Assembly: GCF_013114625.1 (NCBI RefSeq)
Contig: NZ_VTXD01000024.1
Location: forward strand, 1-64,000
DNA: 64,000 nucleotides
Direction of reading: 5' to 3'
Source of the DNA: Vibrio sp. 99-70-13A1
Lineage (GTDB): Bacteria > Pseudomonadota > Gammaproteobacteria > Enterobacterales > Vibrionaceae
The first letter of the stretch is position 1; the number at the start of each line of letters is the position of its first letter. This document shows, piece after piece, positions 57,309 to 64,000 of the stretch. The position numbers and the translations under genes are program-made. The notes beneath the pieces were generated by a model. That model had not been told where the DNA came from, ran no database searches, and saw only the letters and a list, made by a program, of their open reading frames with translations.

Positions 57309-58283
57309 TCAATTCGAAATTCTTGGATCAAGCCAGACATACAGTAAGTCGGCAATAAAATTAGCAGTAAGAACTGCTGTCACTAAAATAAGAAGGATGG
57401 CTTGAATCAAAGGATAATCACGAGCCACAATTCCTTTAAGAAGGATGTTCCCCAAGCCTTGATAGTTAAAGACCACTTCAGTCATGATTGAGCCAGCGAA
57501 TGAGAATCCTATCGCCATTGCAATAGCTGTCGCGACAGGAAGAATGGCATTTCTACCAGCGTATCGAGACATCACGCGATAACTGCTCAAACCTTTTGCC
57601 TCAGCCATCGTCACATAATCCTCACCCAATACATTTATCATCGCATTACGCATGTTGAATACCCATGTTGCGATTCCAACCAAGACCATAGATCCCATTG
57701 GAAGCACAGCGTGTCTAGCCACACTAGAAGTAAACTCCCATGTAAAACCTGGCTCTAGTGATGGATCATAGGTGTATGCCAAAGGCAATAGTTCAAGTTT
57801 CAGACCGAAGAAATAGAACAACAGTAACGCGGTAACGATGTACGGAAAGTTACTAATAAATGCCAAAACTGGCGGAACAATTTGTCCAAATAGCCCTTCA
57901 CGTCGATACGACGCATACGTACCAATACTGACACCAATGATGAGAGCAACAATCAGTGAACCAAGAGCTAGGAACATGGTCCACGGCAGTGCCATAGCAA
58001 GAACATCTGAAACACTTACAGGAAACATAAGTACAGAAGGTCCTAAATCAAGAGTGAAAACGCTTTTCATATAAGCGAAGTACTGTTCAAAAACATTTCC
58101 ATCAACAAAACCGTACATTTCACGAACAGCATCCATTTGAGCCGGATCCATACGACCTTGAGCTGCAGCGAAAAGAGCATCAACAGGGTCACCTGGCATC
58201 AGCCGAGGCAACATGAAATTAAACGAGATAGCGATTAAGAAAGCAGTAAAATAGAAGCCAAATCGGCGAATTAAAAACGACAT
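57309..58283 (-). CDS. ABC importer permease (OppB/DppB-like)
   Basis: Inner-membrane permease of 324 residues: N-terminal helix (FGFYFTAFLIAISFNFMLP) followed by RLMPGDPVDAL, the classic OppB/DppB opening, about six helices in total and an EAA loop (MAEAKGLSSYRVMSRYAGRN). First permease gene after the binding-protein gene. Confidence 0.93.
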   Translation of the reverse strand: MSFLIRRFGFYFTAFLIAISFNFMLPRLMPGDPVDALFAAAQGRMDPAQMDAVREMYGFVDGNVFEQYFAYMKSVFTLDLGPSVLMFPVSVSDVLAMALPWTMFLALGSLIVALIIGVSIGTYASYRREGLFGQIVPPVLAFISNFPYIVTALLLFYFFGLKLELLPLAYTYDPSLEPGFTWEFTSSVARHAVLPMGSMVLVGIATWVFNMRNAMINVLGEDYVTMAEAKGLSSYRVMSRYAGRNAILPVATAIAMAIGFSFAGSIMTEVVFNYQGLGNILLKGIVARDYPLIQAILLILVTAVLTANFIADLLYVWLDPRISN

Positions 58284-58301
58284 AAAAATCTTTTAACCTA
58301 G

Positions 58302-58325
58302 GGGCTACAGCATAGGCTGTAGCCC
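58302..58325 (-). promoter_or_regulatory. Hairpin between binding-protein and permease genes
   Basis: GGGCTACAGC and GCTGTAGCCC pair perfectly around ATAG, with no T-run after it in the leftward direction. Hairpins in this place commonly protect the upstream mRNA, so more binding protein than permease is made. Confidence 0.65.
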
Positions 58326-58338
58326 TCTCAAAAATAAC

Positions 58339-59973
58339 TTACTTAAGGTGTAGATTGTTGAGAATGATCACTCTCTTACCACCGTCGTACCATACTGGCT
58401 GTACGTATGGGTCTTTTTCACTAGGCCAACCAACAATGTTTTTAGTGCTGTATTGGAACCATGTCGGGTTAGAAAACAGAGGAATAAATGGAAGGTTTTC
58501 AGCTGTAAACTCTTGAAGCTCACTCAACACTTTTTCTTGCTGTTCAGCGTCACCAATTTTGCCGAAGCTATCGATTAACGCATCGATTTCAGGAGAGTGA
58601 ATGCCATGACCAGCATGCCAAGTTTTCCCGATTCGAGAGGTAGAGAAATACTCTTGATAAGCCAATATTGGGTTTGTCGCTACCATTGACCAGTTAATTG
58701 ACATTGTATACTTGCTTTCTTTTAAGTTGCTGTCGTATACCGCCCAGTCCACTGTCTTAACGTTCGCTTTTACACCAACTTCTTCAAAGTATTCAGATAC
58801 CATCTGAACCACTTGAATCCAGTCAGTCCAACCATTCACAACTTCAATATCAAATTCAACAGTTTCTCCATTTTCTTTGTCTCGGAATCCATCACCGTTT
58901 TTATCGACTAAGCCCGCTTCATCAAGCAAAACGTTCGCTTTTTCAACATCATACTGAGCTAAATAGCCATACTTATCTGACACATTTTTATCAATATGAT
59001 TTTCGTAAAGCTCACCAATACCGCCGACATTGAAGTTTGCCGTCGGGTAACCGTAAGCTGCTATGTCAACGATAGTTTCACGATCAAGTGCCATAGAGAG
59101 AGCTTGGCGTACCTTCAGGTCGTCAAAAGGCTTTTCTTTTGTGTTCACATAAAGGTGGATAGCATCATTCGCTGGGTACCAGAAATGATTGTTTTCTTTG
59201 TCTAAATCGACAAACGTTGACTCAACGTCAGCAATGAAGTTTGATCCCCAATCAATCTCACCTTTCATTAATGCAGGTTGAATTTGAGAATTATCATTGT
59301 AAGAACGGAAATTGATACAATCTAAATACGGACGGTTTTCTAAATAATAATTCGGGTTCCGGCACAGCTCCATCTGCTGTGGTTTAATGTATTTAACCGT
59401 TGTCATCGGTCCGCTACCCACCGGGTTCAAGTTGGTAAACGTTGTCAGATCTTCAACTTTCGACCAAATATGCTTTGGCACAATATGGTAACGTTCTAAA
59501 TTCCAAGCAAATGTAGAATCCGCATTTGTCAGTTCAAACACGACAGTCTGTTCATCAAGTGATTTGATTTTTTTCAGGTTACCGGACGACCAAATACCTT
59601 TTTGGTCAAATGCTGGCGCTTCTTTGGTCAACATGAAGCTAAAAACAACATCGTCTGCGGCTAACTTTGAACCATCAGACCACTTCAAATTCTCTCGTAA
59701 TTTAAGCGTTAAAGTTTTCAGATCAGTTGAATACTCAACGGACTCAGCCAAACGATAGTCAACTTCACCTGTCATGTTATTAAATACGACCAGTGGTTCA
59801 AACATTACTCCGTGCAGTAAATCCTTGGTTGTGTAAGGGTTAAAATTTTCAACAAAGCCAGTATTGATAATTGGTACCGTTAGAGTACCACCCTGCTTTA
59901 CTTCATCTGCTTGTACAGACGCTCCGAATAAAGCTCCAATGGCGAACGAAGCAATCAATGTCTTTTTGTGCAT
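58339..59973 (-). CDS. Periplasmic solute-binding protein (family 5)
   Basis: Extracytoplasmic binding protein of the oligopeptide/nickel family, 544 residues, with signal peptide MHKKTLIASFAIGALFGASV ending VQA. Family features include the FEPLVVFN opening, KWSDGSKLAADDVVFSF and DDLKVRQALSMALDRE. It feeds the downstream permeases and ATPases; by context the ligand is a beta-glucan oligosaccharide. The ATG is chosen over an adjacent GTG because AGGA lies seven bases before it. Confidence 0.93.
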   Translation of the reverse strand: MHKKTLIASFAIGALFGASVQADEVKQGGTLTVPIINTGFVENFNPYTTKDLLHGVMFEPLVVFNNMTGEVDYRLAESVEYSTDLKTLTLKLRENLKWSDGSKLAADDVVFSFMLTKEAPAFDQKGIWSSGNLKKIKSLDEQTVVFELTNADSTFAWNLERYHIVPKHIWSKVEDLTTFTNLNPVGSGPMTTVKYIKPQQMELCRNPNYYLENRPYLDCINFRSYNDNSQIQPALMKGEIDWGSNFIADVESTFVDLDKENNHFWYPANDAIHLYVNTKEKPFDDLKVRQALSMALDRETIVDIAAYGYPTANFNVGGIGELYENHIDKNVSDKYGYLAQYDVEKANVLLDEAGLVDKNGDGFRDKENGETVEFDIEVVNGWTDWIQVVQMVSEYFEEVGVKANVKTVDWAVYDSNLKESKYTMSINWSMVATNPILAYQEYFSTSRIGKTWHAGHGIHSPEIDALIDSFGKIGDAEQQEKVLSELQEFTAENLPFIPLFSNPTWFQYSTKNIVGWPSEKDPYVQPVWYDGGKRVIILNNLHLK

Positions 59974-60005
59974 CACGTTGTCCTTTTAATGATAATAACC
60001 GAAAA

Positions 60006-60017
60006 GAAAGCGCTTTC
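60006..60017. promoter_or_regulatory. LacI-type operator before the importer operon
   Basis: GAAAGCGCTTTC, 33 bases before the binding-protein ATG. The gap 59974-60461 holds three operator-type sites and no gene. Confidence 0.8.
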
Positions 60018-60064
60018 TTTTAACTTTAAAAAAATGGCGGTATTTTGGTATTTATTATCGGTCA

Positions 60065-60094
60065 CCACCCAAAGAAACCGCTTTCTTTGGGTGG
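60065..60094. promoter_or_regulatory. Variant operator inside a 30-base inverted repeat
   Basis: The core GAAACCGCTTTC differs by one base from the consensus. It sits in an inverted repeat with 13-base arms (CCACCCAAAGAAA / TTTCTTTGGGTGG) around CCGC. It could bind the regulator more weakly or act in RNA. Confidence 0.65.
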
Positions 60095-60378
60095 ATAATA
60101 TGCTGTTCCGATGATTCTTCAACTCACAATTGAGTGAAACGAACCATAGATCACAAATTTAAAACAGATAGAGAGTGGATATATATAACAGTGTCATTCA
60201 TCACATTAATTATTGATCAATACATAAAGTACCATTAAAACAATATGTTATGCTTTATTTTAAGTATTAACATCACCACCGTTTTTCTTCTATAAACACT
60301 GTACTTCCCCGTACTCTTTGAAGAACACTTTAATCGATGGAGTCTCTTACCCGACTCTGAGCGGAGATACGCTCCTCC

Positions 60379-60410
60379 AAACCACAAAGAAAGCGCTTTC
60401 TTTGTGGTTT
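60379..60410. promoter_or_regulatory. Operator inside a perfect 32-base palindrome
   Basis: The core GAAAGCGCTTTC at 60389-60400 is extended on both sides to AAACCACAAAGAAAGC and its exact complement. It lies 52 bases before the chosen start of the rightward gene. Confidence 0.8.
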
Positions 60411-60461
60411 TACTTATGTCAAGATATTGTGAATCAAATAAGATTTAGCCCTAGGATAAAT

Positions 60462-61241
60462 ATGTTCAACTTTTGGAATGGCAATAAATCAAATAAAAGA
60501 CAGCACTATGAGCTTGAACTGCTGCATAACTTATTGAATTGGAATTCAAATGAGCCTGTTACCATTCATTGCGACAATACAGATTTTCCAAGAGCGCAGG
60601 ACGAAGGGAATATATTCAACAATGAGTATGACGTACTCGTTACAGTCGCAGGCAACAAGAAATTTGCCAACCAACCCGTAATCAAGCTCAACTCTCCTAT
60701 TTGCAAAGGCTTACTTGGACACCGTATTTTGATCATTAGGGAACAAGATCAGCTCTTATTTAATAATATTTCTAGCAGTAAACTGAAATCACTTACTGCT
60801 GGAATTCCCGCAACATGGGCTGATGCAGAGCTATTTAGATCAAATGGATACCGAGTACTAGAACAAGGAACCCTTTCAGACACACTTAAGCTACTTTCAG
60901 ATAAAAAGTGTGATTACGTATCACTCGGAGCTAATGAAGTAGAAAGTATATTTCAAGAACATACAAAATATCTGCAAGGGCTTGTGATAGAAAAAAGTAT
61001 TTCCCTTTATTACCCCCTTCCTCTGGTCTTATATGTACACCCAGAGAAGATGCAGCTAGCGCAATTATTAGATGAAAAACTGCATGACTACATACTCAGT
61101 GGTAGATTTGAGGCATTATTTAATCAACACTTTGGAGATGTAGTTAGCTCGATTAAATTGAGGAACCGTAAGACTATTAACCTTTCTAACACAAATTTAC
61201 CAACCGAATTAAGAGCATTTCAATCTCAATTTACATCATAA
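60462..61241 (+). CDS. Solute-binding-like protein without signal peptide
   Basis: A 259-residue protein resembling the periplasmic-binding-protein fold (family 3): LGHRILIIRE, then AGIPATWADAELFRSNGY and CDYVSLGANEVESI are typical of a group of small binding-protein-like products in Vibrio and relatives. No signal peptide is present from the chosen ATG, which has AGGA six bases upstream; the open frame starts 48 codons earlier but would read through the operator palindrome. So it may be a cytoplasmic sensor, or have lost its export signal. It is in the LacI-type regulon. Confidence 0.65.
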   Translation: MFNFWNGNKSNKRQHYELELLHNLLNWNSNEPVTIHCDNTDFPRAQDEGNIFNNEYDVLVTVAGNKKFANQPVIKLNSPICKGLLGHRILIIREQDQLLFNNISSSKLKSLTAGIPATWADAELFRSNGYRVLEQGTLSDTLKLLSDKKCDYVSLGANEVESIFQEHTKYLQGLVIEKSISLYYPLPLVLYVHPEKMQLAQLLDEKLHDYILSGRFEALFNQHFGDVVSSIKLRNRKTINLSNTNLPTELRAFQSQFTS

Positions 61242-61556
61242 CTGCAAGTTAAATAATCCTGACCTGTTTAGTTAAAACAATTCGGCAAAATACTTTAACC
61301 GCACTTCACAGTGGTACCGTCAAGTTAACAAGTTATTAGCTCTATAATTAGATGAATAGTAGATTAACTAGCGGTAATGTCATGCCAAATATTAAATGCT
61401 ACTTCTCAGGCATGGCATTGAAGATTGAAGGCTCAGAATACTTCCCAAGACTAGAGCAACCATCGCAATTCAAAAAGCATTGATGAAAGCGGTTAAGTCT
61501 GATGATTAGGGTGGTTGTAACCGTTAGGTTTTCGTAAATAAGGAATAAAGCTATAA
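61242..61556. other. Non-coding stretch with short frames
   Basis: About 315 bases after the binding-protein-like gene. One 33-codon frame (ATG at 61381, MPNIKCYFSGMALKIEGSEY...) exists but has no recognisable family. I see no operator or terminator. Confidence 0.35.
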
Positions 61557-61763
61557 CCTGGAATTGGAGAACAACGTGATAGCTACCTTGTTAAATTAAC
61601 ATTTCAGCGATTATCTCAAGTAGAGAAAGGGGAATTGGAAAAATTTGTACTTTTCCCGTTGAGTCGCGCTTTACAAAAATCAGCTAAACGAAAAGGCGTT
61701 AGTAAGTTCAGTACCGCTAGCGCCTTAAATAAATCGAACAACACACAGTATACGATAGGCTAA
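61557..61763 (+). pseudogene. Gene stump of unknown family
   Basis: A 68-codon open stretch without any start codon near its beginning reads DSYLVKLTFQRLSQVEKGEL then EKFVLFPLSRALQKSAKRK. The composition looks like real protein (charged helices), so it is probably the C-terminal end of a lost gene. No family is recognised. Confidence 0.35.
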
Positions 61764-61820
61764 TTTAAGCTTATTGTTCAAAGAATGGGCGTTTCGAAGA
61801 AAAATTTCTAAACGATCTGT

Positions 61821-62843
61821 TCAGAAAATATTAAGCCCAAAAACACCTTTAACATCAAAAAGTACTTTTTCTGTTTTCTCTCTAGAGGATTGGCTTCCTT
61901 TCACTAAAATATCAATGAGTTGAGTTTTATCGTTCAAAAAGTCAGCTCTTCTTTTTCTTATTGGTCGAAGCATGTCCTGCAAGCACTCTTCTAGAATTTT
62001 CTTCGTGGTACCATCCCCGAGCCCACCACGCTGATAATTCTCTTTTAGCTGACTTATGTAATCTAAATCTGGATGAAAAGCATCAAGGTACGTAAAAACA
62101 ACATTACCTTCAATCGCACCAGAGTCTTCAACTCTTATGTGGTTTGGGTCTGTATACATCGATTTAACGGCAGCTGAAATCTCTTTTTCAGTCGCTCCTA
62201 GATTGATGGTGTTACCCAACGACTTCGACATCTTACTTTTCCCATCCGTACTAGGCAAACGAGGTGAATTGCTTAGAAAGGGCGTACATTCAGTCAAAAC
62301 AGCTTCTCCTGCTAGAGAGTTAATCTTTCTCACTATTTCATTAGTTTGCTCAAGCATCGGTAATTGATCATCCCCAACAGGAACTAATGTTGCGTTAAAT
62401 GCAGAAATATCAGCGGCTTGAGATATTGGATATGTTAGAAAACCAGCAGGAAGCGAACGTTCAAATCCTTTACTCTTAATCTCACTTTTTACCGTTGGGT
62501 TTCGTTCTAGCCGACTGATTGTTACAACATTGCTGTAATACATTGTCAGCTCAGCAAGAGCCGGGATTTGCGATTGAAGACAAATCGTCGATTTAGAAGG
62601 GTCGATACCGACAGCCAGATAGTCTGCTACGACATTAAGAATATTGGATGATACTTTCTTCGGGTTGTGAGCATTATCAGTAAGGCCTTGCATATCAGCA
62701 ACAAGAATTGTTTGGTCATAAATTGTCTGTAAATCTACGCGCTGCTTTAATGAGCCGACATAGTGACCTAGATGCAAAGGGCCTGTAGCTCTATCACCGG
62801 TTAAAATGGTTTCTGGTTTGGTCGTGTTTTGTTTTGTGTTCAT
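61821..62843 (-). CDS. trpS: Tryptophanyl-tRNA synthetase (probable second copy)
   Basis: Class I synthetase charging tRNA-Trp. The HIGH-type motif is PLHLGH (22-27) and KMSKS is at 204-208; LVADMQGLTDN, VPVGDDQLP and the length of 340 fit bacterial TrpRS. AGGAG precedes the ATG. It stands alone, away from the usual trpS neighbours, behind a Trp-rich leader peptide and attenuator. Many bacteria carry such an extra TrpRS that is induced by tryptophan starvation or gives antibiotic resistance; whether this genome has another copy cannot be seen here. Confidence 0.93.
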   Translation of the reverse strand: MNTKQNTTKPETILTGDRATGPLHLGHYVGSLKQRVDLQTIYDQTILVADMQGLTDNAHNPKKVSSNILNVVADYLAVGIDPSKSTICLQSQIPALAELTMYYSNVVTISRLERNPTVKSEIKSKGFERSLPAGFLTYPISQAADISAFNATLVPVGDDQLPMLEQTNEIVRKINSLAGEAVLTECTPFLSNSPRLPSTDGKSKMSKSLGNTINLGATEKEISAAVKSMYTDPNHIRVEDSGAIEGNVVFTYLDAFHPDLDYISQLKENYQRGGLGDGTTKKILEECLQDMLRPIRKRRADFLNDKTQLIDILVKGSQSSREKTEKVLFDVKGVFGLNIF

Positions 62844-62884
62844 ATATGTATCTCCTAGTAAAAATAGAACGCTACTGGAGATAT

Positions 62885-62911
62885 AAAAGAGGTTACAGTC
62901 TTAGGCTACCT
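62885..62911 (-). terminator. Possible attenuator terminator before trpS
   Basis: Read leftwards AGGTAGC and GTAACCT pair (one mismatch, one wobble) around CTAAGACT and are followed by CTTTT. It lies 37 bases downstream of the leader peptide stop and 42 bases before the trpS ATG. Upstream, CGCTCTAA/TTAGAGCG at 62944-62959 can form a competing structure overlapping the leader stop. Confidence 0.5.
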
Positions 62912-62947
62912 TCCAGCAGCTTTAGAATGTAAGAATTCCGCACCGCT

Positions 62948-63001
62948 CTAATTAGAGCGCCACCAGAAAAAGAATGAGGTAGTCATGGGAATGTATTTCA
63001 T
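62948..63001 (-). CDS. Trp-codon leader peptide
   Basis: A 17-codon frame MKYIPMTTSFFFWWRSN with two adjacent TGG codons near its end, then TAG, 104 bases before trpS on the same strand. TTGTGC and TAGATT with a 17-base spacer lie just before it as a possible promoter. A tandem-Trp leader before a Trp-related gene is the hallmark of ribosome-stalling attenuation: lack of charged tRNA-Trp would stall the ribosome and favour trpS expression. The ribosome binding site is weak, and a second in-frame ATG (MTTSFFF) is an alternative start. Confidence 0.65.
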   Translation of the reverse strand: MKYIPMTTSFFFWWRSN

Positions 63002-63673
63002 TTCGACAATCTAGCAAAAACTAGGATGAAGCACAATCCTCTCAAATTCATTGCTCCCCCGTTATTTTGAACAAATGAAACCCCTCAAAATTGATGTTAT
63101 TCATTATCCGAGAGTATATCTTTGTATTTTTGAAAATTACCTTTCTAAACCTATTGTAGATATGAATCTTTTCCTTTGCCTCCAACCTCAATATCGGCAG
63201 TTTTTGCCTAACAACCATCAAAATGCTGAGCTTGATCACTCAATGTGAAAGTTGAGATGAAATCTTTATGAAATAGTTCAGATTCAATCACTCACCAGTA
63301 GATAACAGTAACCTTAGCGTCAGGTCTTGCTTTAAATATCATTAGTTCAAGTATTTTAAAAATTGCGTACTCAACTTTAGTTAAAGTGCGGTACTCACAA
63401 ACTTTGGAGCAAATGTGAGTCAGTGATTTCACTATGATTCATGGTTGTAAACTAATACTGAGAGCTCCGGTATCCCTGCTTTTTAATTGAGCTGCTTTTT
63501 ACTTTCTGACCAGAAGTAATAGCATTTATTTAAACATGGTGAAATTGGAAAGCAGCCCACCAAGGACATACGATTGCCCTGTTATCTTCCGCTCATAGCG
63601 TATTGACACAGGTAGAGCGTAATTGAGCACTAATTTTAGCGGCTCTTGTCGTTTCTAGCATTCGAAAAAGTAA
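63002..63673. other. Non-coding stretch upstream of the trpS leader
   Basis: Apart from the leader promoter region at its left edge and a dispersed repeat copy at 63315-63330, I see only short chance frames and no gene. Confidence 0.45.
63315..63330 (+). repeat. Copy of dispersed TAGCGTCAGGTCTTGC repeat
   Basis: Matches 27665-27680 at 15 of 16 positions and continues with similar T-rich sequence. Confidence 0.45.
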
Positions 63674-63695
63674 AAGCTCCGCAAACGCAGAGCTT
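63674..63695 (-). terminator. Intrinsic terminator of the small basic protein gene
   Basis: AAGCTCCGC and GCAGAGCTT pair (one wobble) around AAAC; read leftwards it is followed by TTACTTTTTC. Confidence 0.75.
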
Positions 63696-63709
63696 TATAA
63701 TCGTTAGAT

Positions 63710-63997
63710 TTATTTGTAGTACTGATAACGTCGTTTGGAATTATGCTTCCAACTTTTTGCTAGACCATACACATACGCAGGATAGTCACCCCATGGGTTA
63801 GCCAAAGATCTTCCTCGCGCAGCTCGTAGTTTTACCGGGTAGCCTTTACACTCAATCTTATGAAGAAAAAAGTAGCTTTTTTCCTGTCTTGTTGAAAAGT
63901 GCTTGTGAGTTCCACTCCGGACGCTTGGATAAACATCCCTGATATATATCCGCTGGTATTTGATACGGTTTCGGTACTGCTGTTTTAGCTTTCTCAT
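63710..63997 (-). CDS. Small basic hypothetical protein
   Basis: A 95-residue, strongly basic protein (many Arg and Lys) with several aromatic residues and no signal peptide or membrane segment. The segments VRSGTHKHFSTRQEKSYFF, RGRSLANPWGDYP and GLAKSWKHN look conserved-type but belong to no family I can name. The basic charge would suit nucleic-acid binding. The start lies three bases from the window edge, so its binding site is not visible, but a terminator follows the gene, supporting expression. Confidence 0.7.
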   Translation of the reverse strand: MRKLKQQYRNRIKYQRIYIRDVYPSVRSGTHKHFSTRQEKSYFFLHKIECKGYPVKLRAARGRSLANPWGDYPAYVYGLAKSWKHNSKRRYQYYK

Positions 63998-64000
63998 TTA

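Noticed and set aside
40194..60410. Repeated GAAAGCGCTTTC considered as CRISPR or REP repeats
   Set aside because: Copies are 12-base palindromes at irregular distances, always near gene starts, with no spacers or cas genes; operator sites explain them better.
63010..63045. CTAG...CTAG near the trpS leader promoter considered as a TrpR operator
   Set aside because: The two CTAG parts are six bases apart instead of four and the flanks do not match the TrpR consensus.

Overview
The window looks like chromosome from a marine gammaproteobacterium of the Vibrionaceae, most likely Vibrio or a close relative. This is a judgement from gene content and low-to-moderate GC, not a database match. Supporting content: an enteric-type cellulose operon (bcsE, F, G, R, Q, A, B, Z/C), a MalM-like lipoprotein and LamB-like porin placed with glycan enzymes, an FeS-type photolyase next to a DUF2256 protein, many c-di-GMP proteins and chemoreceptors, and an orphan second tryptophanyl-tRNA synthetase.

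Layout. (1) 0-17.2 kb: a PAS-GGDEF diguanylate cyclase faces a cellulose operon. The operon is read leftwards in the order bcsE-bcsF-bcsG-bcsR-bcsQ-bcsA-bcsB-(bcsZ+bcsC fused) and ends with a metallophosphatase/5'-nucleotidase lipoprotein carrying a LamG-like domain. BcsE and the PilZ domain of BcsA would read the c-di-GMP signal; BcsG would add phosphoethanolamine to the polymer. (2) 17.6-18.4 kb: a scar where a truncated TetR gene meets a frameshifted response-regulator gene. (3) 18.4-22 kb: LysR regulator, NAD(P)-binding protein, FeS photolyase and DUF2256 protein. (4) 22.2-27.6 kb: LysR remnant, two secreted proteins, then a sulfatase, its radical-SAM maturase and a divergent LysR regulator. 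(5) 27.7-30 kb: a gene graveyard with recombinase-like and polymorphic-toxin-like remnants, one small membrane protein, and the 3' end of a tRNA-Gly(TCC) gene that looks like an integration site. (6) 30.2-36 kb: a three-gene tyrosine-recombinase operon directly beside that site. (7) 36.6-61.2 kb: a beta-glucan (probably laminarin, beta-1,3) utilisation locus. (8) 61.8-64 kb: a TrpRS gene preceded by a probable Trp-codon attenuator, and a small basic protein.

The beta-glucan locus is tied together by ten copies (nine exact, one variant) of the palindrome GAAAGCGCTTTC, the expected operator of the LacI-family regulator in its middle. Sites lie before a chemoreceptor plus EAL phosphodiesterase pair, a MalM-like lipoprotein, a LamB-like porin, a GH16 lipoprotein laminarinase, a large GH149/GH161-type beta-1,3-glucan phosphorylase, a five-gene oligopeptide-type ABC importer, and a solute-binding-like protein without a signal peptide. 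The inferred flow is surface cleavage by GH16, entry through the porin, import by the ABC system and phosphorolysis in the cytoplasm. A permuted GH3 beta-glucosidase with its own AraC-type regulator sits inside the locus but lacks the operator.

The most interesting points are the BcsZ-BcsC fusion, the operator network, the recombinase trio whose second member lacks the catalytic tyrosine, and the tandem-Trp leader before the TrpRS gene. All start-site choices, family names and regulatory links are sequence readings without any search.
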